Of a DNA stretch of 64,000 bases, positions 46,411 to 56,940 are shown piece after piece. The notes beneath the pieces were generated by a model. That model had not been told where the DNA came from. It saw only the letters and a list, made by a program, of their open reading frames with translations, and made no database searches. Position numbers and translations under genes: made by a program. Each line of letters starts with the position of its first letter. Within the stretch, counting starts at the first letter, position 1. This DNA comes from Anthonomus grandis grandis (Eukaryota > Arthropoda > Insecta > Coleoptera > Curculionidae), in assembly GCF_022605725.1 (NCBI RefSeq), contig NC_065546.1, positions 40,978,227-41,042,226 on the forward strand, in the 5' to 3' direction.

Positions 46411-46678
46411 TTTAAAAATAAAACATCATAAACTATCCTAAATTGTTTTTATCTGTATATTGTATTATGTACTTACCGGTTTTTAATTTAACATGTTTAG
46501 CAATCGTGTTCCAGATGTCATCTTTTAGCTTGGATTTCATATATGAGGGATCATTTGTATCATATAGAACAGGAAATTTTCTGACAGCCTCAATAAGTTC
46601 TTCCTGCATTGTTTTGCCACACTCGCTCACGAAATCTGTGTCTCGAACACTGGGCGACACACGTTTTGTTTGGCACAT
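44538..46678 (-). pseudogene. Harbinger MADF-domain partner gene, two exons
   Basis: Exon 1 (46678-46477) encodes the start of a MADF domain (ELIEAVRKFPVLYDTND, IWNTIAKHVKL) and ends at a perfect GTAAGT donor. The acceptor TTTTATTGCAG opens exon 2 (45418-44538). In phase, it completes the domain (SWLKLRGCRREALRRLK) and continues with an acidic, serine- and glutamate-rich region and a low-complexity C-terminus. A single TAA a few codons into exon 2 is the only clear lesion. In Harbinger elements this kind of protein binds the element ends and carries the nuclease into the nucleus. The intron of this gene contains exon 2 of the nuclease, on the other strand. Confidence 0.75.
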
Positions 46679-46801
46679 TCGTGGCTTAAGCTGTGCTGCG
46701 TCCTAATATGCGGGCGTGCAATGCTAACTACATGATACAAAAACGTGGCGTGTGCTGCCCTGCGTGGGTTGCGTCGCGTGTGTCTCAATGTGCGCCTTGC
46801 C

Positions 46802-46945
46802 ATAATGTACCGCGTTGCAGTAAGCCTCACGGCAAAACGCACCTGTGTTCGGTCTCGACTCGGATGCTGAACAGGATTTGGCATATTGCACCACGTTTCC
46901 GTTAAGTGCAGCAAAACGTACCTGCGCTCGGTCTAGACCAATCAA
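46802..46945. repeat. Right long terminal inverted repeat of the MULE, outer part
   Basis: Inverse match to 39907-40050. It is separated from its inner part (43996-44012) by the Harbinger element. Confidence 0.75.
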
Positions 46946-46959
46946 AACAGCAGAATTAA

Positions 46960-49700
46960 TTTTATTGACCGAGGCAGATTTTACTTTCGACAGTTGTTAA
47001 TTGAAAACGTTCTGATGGAAAAATTATTGAAACGCGTGCGTTATTAGATAGTGGTTCACAATCAAATTTTATTTCTACAAAAATGTGTGATTTATTGGAA
47101 ATAAGGCCAGAAAGAATTGAACATATTGTAAAACGAGTAGGCCAAACAATTATCAATAATAATAAAATAATAGTATCCACCATGAACTTTAATAAAGAAA
47201 TATTAAAAATACCAAGTTCATTTTATATAGCTAATCCTCATGTTAAGTTAGTTTGTAAAGATATTGATGTTCTGATAGGTTCGGAGATCTTTTAAAGAAT
47301 TTTAACGCCAGGTTATCATGTGTTAGGATCTGACTTGCCCATATTAAAAAATACTGTGTTTGGATGAGCTGTAGTAGGAAAATTAGCATAAGGTGATAAA
47401 TATTGGCAGAAAACTATAAGTTGCTTATCCATACTAGGAACTGAGAAACCCTTAGAAGATATTTTAAATAAATTTTGGGATATTGAAGAAATTAAAGGGT
47501 CAAAACTAAAACTAACAGTTTAAGAAGGTTACTGCGAAGAATTTTTTGAGAAGACGGTTAAGAGAAATACAAGAACAAAGAACTTAAAGAAGAAATTGAA
47601 GAACTTGGATATTCGAGAGATAAGGCTCTAAAAAGATTTGACTTAGTAGAAGGTAAATTTGTAAAAAATTATGGTTTGAGAAAAGAATATTCTCAATTTA
47701 TGTTGGAGTATGAAGGTTTGAATTATATATGGATTTTGAAAATACGAAAGGATTTTTTTTCCGCATCATGCGGTATTAAAAACAACCAGTCTTACGACGA
47801 AATGTAGAGCGGTATTTGATTCGTCCTATAAAATAAATAATAATTTGTTTTTAAATGATATGTAATACGTGGGTCCTCCTCTTCAACATGACATTTTCTT
47901 ATGTTTAATAGATTCCGTCTGCATAAATATGTTATGACAGCGGATGTTCCTAAGATGTTTAGACAAATATTAATTTCACCTGAACAGCGAAAGTATCAGA
48001 AAATATTTTGGCGAGCTAATAAGAGGGAAGAATTAAAGGTTTTCTCCTTAAATACTGTTACAGATAGTAATGCGTCGTCACCATATTTAGCTGCTATAAA
48101 TGTTTGTTTCATTTAGCTGCGTAAAATAAAAAGGAATTTCCTCAAGTCTGCAACATAATAAGGAGAGATTTCTTTTTAAAAAAATTTTAAATTCTATGCC
48201 GGTTTTCAACTTGGAAATGGGATATGTAATAATGAAAATTTACTAAAAAAATTTGATCTTTTTGATAATTTAGATATTAATATCTTGAATATTGGTCAAG
48301 GAGGGCAAAACAAAACGTTAGGTGTTTAATGGGATTCCAATGAGGGTATAATTACTTATAAGGCTAATAACAGTAAAGTTTTTCTTCTAAAAATAATATC
48401 AAAAACATCCATTTTGTCAATAGCATGCCAAGTCTGTGATCCTTTGGGCTTAGTATGTCTCATCATAAGTAAGGGCAAACTTATAATTCAAGAGTTGTGG
48501 AAGGTCAAGATTGGTTGGAACAATAAACTCTTAGATGAAATACTAAAGATATGGTCAGACTTTCAAGAAGATTTGGGTCAGATTAACAACATAATAATTA
48601 AGATCCAAAATAGACTATTTTTTCGGAGTATGCTTTGGAAGTCCACCGATTTAGTTAGTGATGCTTCTGAAAAAGCTTATGGAGCTTGTTTGTGCATTTA
48701 TTGTATTACGCCCTACAATTTGATTATTACTAATCTGTTCTGCGCAAAATCGAGAGTTGCGCCCATAAAACAGATTACTTGGCCGCGTTTAGAACTGTGT
48801 GGTTCTCTGTTATTGGCAAATTTGTACAATAGAACAAGAGACTCACTGGAATTACAATTTAATAAGGTATACTTTCGGACAGATTCCCAAATTGTTTTAG
48901 CTTGGATTTAGGATGCACCAGTGAGATGGAAAACCTTTGTAGCAAATCGAGTTACGAGATCCAATCGCTGGAGAATCCAGTCGATTTATTATCTAGGAGT
49001 ATTATCTTGGGTATTATTACAGAATGATTTGTGGTGGAGTGGTCCACAATGGCTTAAACTAGATAGTAGTCTTTGGGACTCTCCAAATACTAGCAATATT
49101 GACGCTATACCAGAAAAACGAAAAACTATATCGGGTTTAGTGATAGAAGGGGAGAATTATATTATTCATTATTTATTAGAAAGATCTTCTTTTAGAACAA
49201 TTAGCGTATATATTAAGATTTATTTATAATCTTAAATTAAAAGAAAATCGATCCTTTGACTGTGGAAGAAATAACTACAGCTAAAAATCTACTGATAATG
49301 CATGTACAAAGGGAAGTGTTTCCCAAAGAATATCAATGTTTATTATATAAACCATTATCAAAGACTAACACAATTTTATCTCTTAATCCTTTCATGAAAA
49401 ACAATTTAATTCGCGTAAATGGTAGATCAAGAAATGCCGATCAGCCGTACGAGACAAAGTTTCCAATTATTTTACCAAATGGTCATAATTTAACAAAGCT
49501 CATATTGATTCATGAACATACATGCCTTTGAATTGTGGGGTACAAGTATTGCTTTGTTCTATAAGAGAATCGTATTAGCCTTTGTTGGGTAGGAAAATTT
49601 GCAACGCTGTTATTAGAAAATGTTATAAATGTTTTAAAGCCAATCCAAAGCCACTAAATTATCTTATGGGAGATTTACCTAGTGCATTACAACAATAAAA
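46960..49700 (+). pseudogene. BEL/Pao LTR retrotransposon pol remnant
   Basis: The domain order is that of BEL/Pao polyproteins. An aspartic protease active site, ALLDSGSQSNFIS, lies at 47040-47078, with further protease sequence to 47292. The reverse transcriptase has KYVMTADVPKMFRQILI and QRKYQKIFWR (47915-48020). An RNase H-linked region (CDPLGLVC at 48440, VSDASEKAYGACLC at 48655) ends at FRTDSQIVLAWI. The segment TFVANRVTRS follows a stop at 48909. The integrase zinc-binding stretch is HEHTC at 49515 and VIRKCYKCFKANPKPLNY near 49620, ending at GDLPSAL. Multiple stops and frameshifts are present. No long terminal repeats or gag were found. Confidence 0.8.
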
Positions 49701-49980
49701 CGAAAACAATTATCATATTGTTGTAATGAGGTGATCTTAATGTTTTTGTAGATTCAGGTTTAGTCCCATTCTCATGTATCTTAATATGTCATTTTGATTC
49801 ATTTCTAGTCGTTTTAACCTTTTGACCTTATCGGAGGCACTATATATATAAGATGTATTGGCGGAACCCCTTAATTTGTTATCCCTGATGATGGATATGT
49901 CATATGTCCGAAACAAGTCGGATTAATAATTTTTAAATAAATTTAGTGGAGGATAACCGAAGTATTTTTATTTACTCATT
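49701..49980 (+). mobile_element. Penelope-like element terminal sequence
   Basis: A short segment directly after the BEL/Pao remnant ends with a hammerhead ribozyme core followed by an A/T-rich tail. That is the arrangement seen in the terminal repeats of Penelope-like retroelements. No Penelope polymerase or GIY-YIG domain was found nearby, so only the terminal piece is present. Its 5' border is uncertain. Confidence 0.5.
49881..49923 (+). ncRNA. Hammerhead ribozyme, type I, short stem III
   Basis: All core elements line up. Stem I strand ATCC (49881-49884); CTGATGA (49885-49891); a stem II of six pairs, GGATAT with ATGTCC, closing a five-base loop; GAAA (49910-49913); a minimal stem III CAAG (49914-49917); the cleavage triplet GTC ending at 49919; and the second stem I strand GGAT (49920-49923) pairing with ATCC. 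Helix I can extend outward with one or two mismatches. The very short stem III is characteristic of ribozymes in Penelope-like elements, which are thought to process their RNA. Cleavage was not tested. Confidence 0.7.
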
Positions 49981-51360
49981 GACAATAATTAAAAGACAAT
50001 TATCTTATTTCTATGGCGGTTAATTTAAATAACTAATATACCTAGATAATTTTGGGATAGTTGTGCCAAATATCTGTGGAGATTTAAACGAAATATTGCG
50101 TTGAAGTGGTAGTATATTATATTTTTATTTATAGTTACTTAGATGATTATTAGCCAGAAATTGGATATTTGAAATTATTAGTTTGCTGCATTGATTTTTC
50201 CTATTTTATTTTAATTTTCCTCCAAAACATTTTATGCCAAACATTTTAATTTTGTTTTATTTTATGACAGCCAAAACACACGCATGCAAAAATGATTTTT
50301 AAAACATCGTATGAGAATCATACCGACAATATTTTAAATAAAAATCATCGTTAGAATATACGATAAATGTCTAAAACATTTGGTGATAAATGGTATGCTT
50401 CTGGCATATTCTGCGTTATCTACGAGGAAGGCGGCATAAAAAAAGAAGAAGAAGAAGAAGCAAGTTAATAATAAACATTCCACTAATTCAATAATAAATG
50501 TTCACCAATCAATACAAAAATTCTCAACGTAAAGGCGTTTAAGATACTCAGTTGTTTTAGTTACGCGGCACATTTTCCGAATGTTTCTCGATCTCTTTCT
50601 ACTGGTCTGTAATATTATTATCTCCCATTATTTGTCACTTTCTCTTTCGTAATGCTGGATCAGCTAAGGGCAACAACAAAAATATATATTTTTATTTTTT
50701 TTTTTTTTGATATACCTATTAAGTTATTCTTTTATGAAATATTCAGTTTTAAATTATATAAAACCATAAGAATAATTCTGTTATTAAACAGCAATATTGA
50801 TAAAACTTTTATCAAACAGAGGCTCTCCTAAGGGACCAGCTGGTTTTTTTTCTTATTTTTATAAAATTTATGAATTTGAACTATAACTTTTACAAAAATT
50901 CAAAAATACTGAAAAGCTATATAATTCACCAATCGTAATAATGTAATTTTGTTGTAATAAATAATGTAATTTTATTTGTTTGATAAATTTACAACATATT
51001 ACAAATATTTCATTGAAAATGAAAAGCATGTTAATTAATTAAAAAATTTGGATTTATTAAGCAGATTATCGGATGAAAAAAAAAACGCAAATGAAATGTG
51101 CTATTTTATTCTCGTTTGCGTGGGAGAGGCTTAACGGTTATCGGACTCGTCAATCGACAGTTTTTCATCTCGCCTGTAAGGCGGATCATTGGATGGATAA
51201 TTTAATACGCATTTACGTTAAATGCTTTTATTTGTGAAAAATGTTTTTTTTTTCACTATTTTTTAAAGAACCGTACTTCCGATCATAGCATATTGTAATG
51301 ACATGTCATTTGACATTAGATAGTAAAATTATATGATAAAATTATTTTATGAATTTTTTA
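49981..51360. other. Non-coding stretch
   Basis: No gene assigned. A GAA microsatellite lies at about 50444-50460, following GGAAGGCGGCAT, and may be the tail of an unrecognised retroelement. The 51110-51190 part has balanced composition and could belong to the upstream region of the micropeptide locus that follows. Confidence 0.4.
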
Positions 51361-51658
51361 GGCAAAAGATCTATGATATCAGAGAGAGAACAAGAGGAAA
51401 ATTCAAAACAAACTCTTATACTAGCCTTTATAGTTGTTTGTATGTTTTTTGTTTTTTGTGGAGGTAATCTAATATTTTGTATAACAACATGTACCTTAGA
51501 ATATAAAAAAAACATTTTTATGATTATATTTAATTACATCGATGCTGTTTCATATAAGATCTAAAAAAAAAAATTTTAATAATTTAATATTATTTTTTTT
51601 AGTGGTTTGTATTGTCTGGTTCTTAGCTGATCCAACGTTACGACAGGAGGAAGAGTAA
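51361..51658 (+). CDS. Candidate spliced single-pass membrane micropeptide, 48 aa
   Basis: A possible exon starts after the acceptor TGAATTTTTTAG, with ATG at 51373. Thirty codons read MISEREQEENSKQ and then a hydrophobic run. The exon ends GGAG/GTAATC at 51463. A strong acceptor (TTATTTTTTTTAG) at 51602 opens the second exon in the correct phase. It prolongs the hydrophobic helix (VVCIVWFL) and finishes with LADPTLRQEEE and a stop at 51656-51658. The result is a charged N-terminus, about 25 hydrophobic residues and an acidic tail, as in small membrane regulators. I do not recognise a family. T-rich DNA encodes hydrophobic runs by chance, so this stays tentative. Confidence 0.35.
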
Positions 51659-51722
51659 CAGATAATAGGAAGTAATGATATTACGAATGAATTGAAGAGA
51701 AAAACCGAAAAATACTCGGAAA

Positions 51723-51830
51723 ATGACTCGCCTAACTAGAAACCTTATTATACTAAATGTCCTTATGTTGGGAATTTTTATATTGATGATTGTTGGAATA
51801 TTTCTTGTTAAAATGTATAAAAAATGTTAA
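51723..51830 (+). CDS. Candidate second membrane micropeptide, 35 aa, same transcript
   Basis: Sixty-four bases after the preceding stop, an ATG with A at -3 opens a 35-codon frame. It has a basic start (MTRLTRNLI), about 20 hydrophobic residues and a basic end (KMYKKC). A single helix with TR-x-L near its N-terminus and a short polar C-terminus resembles the layout of sarcolipin/sarcolamban-type SERCA regulators. The likeness is too short to claim homology. A polyadenylation signal AATAAA occurs near 51945. Insect sarcolamban transcripts are known to carry two small frames, which makes the paired layout interesting. Confidence 0.35.
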   Translation: MTRLTRNLIILNVLMLGIFILMIVGIFLVKMYKKC

Positions 51831-51959
51831 GAATATTGATATATTTTTTATACTTAATTGACTTTAATATAATTTGTTACTACATGTAATTTTAATATTA
51901 AGGTTAAACAATCTCCTTATTTTTTCTCATTTAAAAATAAACTTTTTTTACTTTTTTCA

Positions 51960-52552
51960 TTCTTAAAAATTTAGTAAGGGGTAGAATTAAAGTCAATTGT
52001 AAAGTAAGTTTATAATTTATTGTCTTAAAAGGAATCCTGATACAATTTGTTTTTGTGCTGCTTTGACACAACACTGTCCATGCTATGTATTTTGCTTTTT
52101 CTACATTTTGAGGATATGATACAAAAATTATTACAATTTATCAAATTAATAAATTAATTATTTATAGACATAAGAACTATATTTCTCAAAAATATGCCCT
52201 AAAAATTTTATGTTTACTACCTACTTTTTTGTACAGGGGGTATCCAAAAATGTTAGGGGAGTGGTAATATATAAAAACTAACCCTGTAATTAAAATATTC
52301 TTTATGGAGAGTATGATATTATTAGTTGACACTGATGTATACTTATTGTATTGTATAAATTCTAGATGTCATCGGTCCTTTTTCCTAAATATTCAAGGAG
52401 AATCCCTGGATCTTACTCCCATCTTATCGAGGTGAGGTACCTCCATGAGTAGTGACCTGGTAGAATTGAAGTTGTTTTACTTATTGTGCTTTTGGTACTT
52501 CCTAGCAGCAAAGCACTGATGATACCTTTCGTCAAACCTAGTAAAAAGTGAC
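51960..52552. other. Non-coding stretch
   Basis: No gene seen. A mariner-type terminus-like GTACAGGGGG occurs at about 52231. Confidence 0.35.
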
Positions 52553-52880
52553 CTATATTATAGCATAATTATGTTCATTCTGAACATTATATTGAGATTG
52601 CTGGATTATGACAGCAGGTAATAAAGTCAATGTATCTTCCCAAGGTACTTGTGCCTCAACCAGTACTGGGGCATTTTGAATAATACTTGGGCCAGCAATT
52701 GGGAGAGCACACTTTCTTAAACGAGTATGTATAGTACTAGTAAATGAAATATCATTAAAATGGTCTTGACATAAATAACACCTTGTTGAGGTTGGGCTTA
52801 AACCAAGTATTTTAAACCATTCGGAACTCCTAATAATGTCACTTTCGGGAAATATAAACCTACAACATGGTGAAAACTCT
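52553..52880 (-). CDS. THAP-like zinc-finger reading frame, partial
   Basis: An uninterrupted frame of about 105 codons without its own start runs leftward from 52880 to a TAG at 52555-52553. It contains SPCCRFIFPESDIIRSSEW, then TRCYLCQDHF (the C-x2-H pair of a THAP finger) and LRKCALPIAGP, comparable to the AVPT box that ends a THAP domain. The first cysteine pair would lie in an upstream exon. THAP fingers bind DNA and occur both in host factors and in P-type transposases. The frame is intact, unlike the surrounding element genes, so a host gene fragment is possible. Confidence 0.45.
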
Positions 52881-53594
52881 TTGATAAAAAAAATTGCACT
52901 TACCCCATCCTAGGGATCTGAAACCACACAATAAAATAACAAAAAAGCTTGTATATGATGAAATTACACTTTAATGACTTTAAGCAACATTTTTAACTAT
53001 TTTTTGTTGAGAAAAAAACAAAAGGACACACCCAATGGACGCCAAATAAAAAGGAATAAGCAATGGCGACGATCGATGATGCGAAGGTGGGTAGTGGAAA
53101 GGGACGAAAGAAAATCGAATGACAATAATTATGACAGAAGTTGGCCCTCGATGCGGTCTAACCGAACTAAATTTTTTAGGTTAAGTTTTAGAACTTGATG
53201 ATCAGTTTAGGCTACCTTTTGAACACTCTTTTAATATTCATTTCTCTATGTAGTATTACAAGGATATGTTGAGTGGTTTCAGTACATTTCTTTAATTAAT
53301 ATTAAAATTAAAAACTCGCTTTTTGCTGAAAAATGATGAGAAGTCTAAACTGGGTCACATATATTGGGAAAAAGGTAATTCAAATCGTTCCTTTCGCAGG
53401 CGAGTTAGGTGTCAATGGTGTCATCCTTCTAGATTATAATATTATAAAAGACGACATGTTTGTGATATATCTATTGAGTATTGGTTACCAAAATTAATAA
53501 GCTTTTTCCCTTAATTTCTTTTAGGAAAATATTAATAAATTATTCGAACCCGAAATGCCGCAAAAATAATGAAGTGTCCAGTAAACATCTAGCA
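52881..53594. other. Non-coding stretch
   Basis: No gene recognised. One + strand frame (52974-53198) is rich in lysine and arginine but has no family motif. Confidence 0.35.
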
Positions 53595-55640
53595 ACCAAA
53601 TCAAAAACGCAGCATATGTCGTTTGCCAGCAACATATTTATAGTCCGCGCCTACTGTTATTTAATCGATAGTCGATACAATGCCCGTATCTCCTGAAATT
53701 CTGAAGGTGTATTAATAATGTTTTTGTCTAGATCAACAATGGATAACTAAATTGGTTTATAGTGAGAATAAATCTTGACAAACTAAGGTTTTTTAGTGAA
53801 TTTAAAAATTTAGCTTCCAACGGATTCGAAATAAACTTTTTTCTATAATATATCATAAATATCTAAACAGAATTAAGATGGTTGCAAACCTCTACAAACG
53901 AAAGTTTTTTTGGGTAAAAAATTATTACAGGTTATAACTGCTAAAGGATATTTATTTATTTATGTATTTAAGTACAAGGCTCTCCTACAGATAGACTAAG
54001 CAATCCAATAACAGGAAAGCACAAAGTATCTTATGAATTTAAATACAAGTAAGCGTTTTGCCAAACATTACATTTTCACCTACCTAACAAATACACCAAG
54101 CAATATAAACATAACTAACTTATTTAATAGTATCTCTTATAAATAATAAAGAAGCATATATACATATGAATAATGACAATAGCGAAAAAAAGGACAATAT
54201 TTATCGTTCTTTATTTTAGTATCGCTTAAATGAAGCCATACTGGAGAAAAATATATCATTATTCAAATTAGTTTCTTGAAAATTATTAAAACTACGGGCG
54301 CATCTGAACAATGGAGAGTTAGACAAATAGTTTGAAGAATATCTTGAGATGCTAAAGGTTGATCTATTACGCAAAATATAAGGATTAACGTTGATATGTA
54401 AATTTTCCAGACAGAAAGGGCAGTCTATTAAATTATTAATAATTTTATAAATCAATATTAAATCAAAATTGTTTCTACGACTCTCTAAGGGCTTCATACC
54501 ATAAAATTTTAAGTTATAGTAAGTAAAAAAATGTCTCTGTCTATTAAAGCGAAAATTGACTATATTTGCAAACTTTCGTTGAACTCTTTCAATTTGGTCA
54601 ATATATTTGTGATACATCGGATTCCAAGCCACTGTCGCATATTCTATAGTAGGTTTAACGAACGCATTATATAATAATATTAATGATGATTGATTACTAA
54701 AACCCTTTGTAATTCGAGTTATAAAACCTAGATTTTTTAGAGCTTTCTGAACAATGTTTTCTATATGAACGTCGAAGAGCAGTCTGGAATCCAACGTCAC
54801 ACCTAAATCCTTAATAAACTCCACTTACTTCAGGATAGTGCTCCCGAGATAGACATCACATTTGTTTTGTGTCTGAGATAGTTTTCTGCTAAAAAGTATA
54901 GAATGAAACTTTTCTGGATTAATAAATAATTTATTTAAGGTACAGTACCTTTCAAAATTTGCAAGATCAGATTGCAGGACACGAAAATCTGATACCTTCT
55001 TAATTGTTGTAAAGATTTTTAGGTCATCTGCATATGCAAGATATCTACAGGTAGAGAAACATTGACCAATGTCATTTAAAAAAATTGAGAACAAAATCGG
55101 TCCCAAATGAGAACCTTGCGGTACTCCTGAAGTTACGGTTGTACAAGAAGACTTTACTGCATTTACGACAACGTACTGAGAGCGATTTGTTAGATAACTT
55201 TGAGTTATATGGATAGAACTTTTCCTTATAACCGTTAGGAGTTATAACATCTAACAATTCAGTAATTTTTTACCAACAAACTTTTATTTGTAGAAATTTG
55301 CGATCTCAAACCCGTTTAGATATTTATTGTATATTATAGAAAAAAGATGAATTCAAATAGTTTGGGCGCCTTTTTCCCTGCTTTAACATTCGACTTTTTA
55401 ACTAATTTTCACAAAAAAAAACTTTAGTTTGTAGAGGTTTTTAACCACCATAAATCGATTTAGTAACCATAAATCGATTTATTGATTGTTAATATCTGTA
55501 CAAAAAATTATTAAAATTCCTTGGGAATTTCAGGAGATGTGGTCATTATAACGATTAAATAACAGCGGGCGCGGACTATAAATAGGTTGCTGGTAAACGA
55601 CATATGCTGCGTTCTAGATTTTGCTTGCTCTAGCAAGATC
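53595..55640. repeat. Hairpin-type element, ~370-bp inverted arms around a non-LTR insertion
   Basis: The left arm (about 53595-53955) and right arm (about 55232-55640) match in inverse orientation. ACGCAGCATATGTCGTTT is outermost, TTTATAGTCCGCGCC follows, and the match continues through TTTTTTCTATAATATA to TTATAACTGCTAAAGG at the centre. Similarity is roughly 75-80% with indels. Without the retroelement in the middle, the arms would nearly touch, forming a foldback or MITE-like palindrome. Confidence 0.7.
53950..55230 (-). pseudogene. 5'-truncated non-LTR retrotransposon, 3' half of reverse transcriptase
   Basis: Reading leftward from 55230, RSQYVVVNAVKSSC leads to TSGVPQGSHLGPILF and LAYADDLKIF, the conserved turn and metal-binding box. 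A stop and frameshift near 54825 lead to DLGVTLDSRLLF, LYNAFVKPTIEYATVAWNP and the thumb, with the protein ending at 54216. The 3' end near 53950 carries a short TAAA-type repeat (AAATACATAAATAAATAAA on the - strand), as in Jockey- or CR1-related elements. The 5' end is cut inside the polymerase, as is usual for incomplete reverse transcription. Only one main frame break is visible, so it is rather young. Confidence 0.8.
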
Positions 55641-56360
55641 AATATCTATATTGATCGGACGTTAGCTTTAGAAATATGCAAACATATCTAGAAAAAAAAA
55701 CACAAAGTGGCAACATCGCATACTTGCATTATAAACAAGGAGGTATTTTACGTTGCCAAGTTGCTTTTTTTTTTATTAACTTTTTTGATTACTCTCAAGA
55801 TATATATTATTAGTTAGCACATAAACGAAACTTTTAAAGAGTACATTGTTTACCTGTTACAAAATACAACACATTAAAAAGATATTTAGTGGATTAAGAA
55901 AAATATATATTGTAAGAAAAAGTGGAAAGTTGCTTGTGGAGAGATGCTGAACTCAAACAACCTCGCCTGTGGTTTGCAGCTAGGCTTATTCCAGGTATTC
56001 AATGTTTATAGGATGGAATAGTAGATTTTGATTTGCTATACTAAAAATTAATTACAATGGATGAATTTTTCGAGATTAAGATTAATGTTTATGTCACTCC
56101 TAAAGATTTCTATACTGCAAGAATTGTAGTGATGATCCGAAAAAGGTTTATGTAATGTTTTTCAATATTTCCCGCACCTAGCGATGGTAATCGGTAATTT
56201 GATATAATTTGGTATTTTTTTGGATTTTCATTCTAATAAATTTGAGGTCGACTACAGCGATGACTTTTTGCCGTAGACTTGATTCAGATTTTACCTAAAT
56301 TATAGTTTGTTTATTTTGTTTTTCTTATAAAGACAAGTAAATTTGGTATTTTAGACACAT
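55641..56360. other. Non-coding stretch
   Basis: No feature recognised. Confidence 0.4.
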
Positions 56361-56678
56361 TTATATTTTGGAGAAGATAAGCAGTGAGAGTGATAAAATT
56401 TCAACATCACAGTGAATCTTCAGTGAACTAAGTAACAACATTAAGTTATTAAAATTAAATCTTATTCCTTTTATATTGCAATAAAATATATTAAGGTTGA
56501 GCGAGTTATCACATATAGACTTTATTTGTTTATTTATTTTTTTCTCAAAATTGTAAGATACATATACTGTATGTGGAGTGCGTGCGTGTAATTCTACAAT
56601 ATTATAATTACCACTAAGGTTAAAAATAATAAAGGAATTAATCGACAAATCAAATATTAGGTAAAAAGTCATTGTCAA
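56361..56678 (-). pseudogene. Possible endonuclease N-terminus of a non-LTR element
   Basis: The frame ends with LNIFYCNIKGIRFNFNNLMLL and LSSLKIHCDVEILSL. This resembles the start of the apurinic-type endonuclease in Jockey-like ORF2 proteins (N-x-RS-l-..N...L...l). It breaks off before the catalytic residues. It could be a 5' piece of one of the neighbouring elements or a separate scrap. Confidence 0.4.
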
Positions 56679-56940
56679 AGTTCGCTAAACAATACTAAAC
56701 AGATACAGTGAACTAAAAAGTAGGATAACATACAATAAAATAAAATAAAACCAATTAAAGCTATGAAAAACGAAACTAAGAGTGGCAGAAGTGAGGGTAG
56801 AAGACTCATAATAGTGCTGCCTGAAAATTGTCTGGCGGTTCATCATTATGAGAATATACTACATTTTTAGTTAAAATTGATTTGATTGTTTTCTTATATA
56901 AGTTAAAATTTTGTATACTTTTAATGTTGGAGGAAAGTGC

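Larger units (their letters stand above)
44013..46801 (+). mobile_element. PIF/Harbinger element inserted in the MULE right end
   Basis: The ends are GGCAAGGCGCACATTGAGAC at 44013 and its inverse at 46801, forming a ~50-bp inverted repeat with few mismatches. The 3-bp duplication ATA flanks it (44010-44012 and 46802-46804), the length expected for Harbinger. Removing the element rejoins the MULE inverted repeat base for base. It encodes the two standard proteins, a DDE nuclease on + and a MADF-domain protein on -, arranged in an interlocked way. Confidence 0.85.
39907..46945 (-). mobile_element. MULE (Mutator-like) element with long inverted ends, one interrupted by Harbinger
   Basis: The left end (39907-40065) reads inward through CTAGACCTAGCGCAGGTACG and then two related subunits of about 75 bp. 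Their inverse is found at 46945-46805, and its inner continuation (ACGAGGCAAGGCATA) at 43996-44012. The right inverted repeat was therefore cut by a 2.8-kb Harbinger insertion. A further inverted unit (GTACCTGCGCTCGGTCC, 43950-43966) precedes it. The exact outer termini and target duplication could not be fixed because the last 15 bases differ between ends. The transposase gene lies inside on the - strand. Confidence 0.7.
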
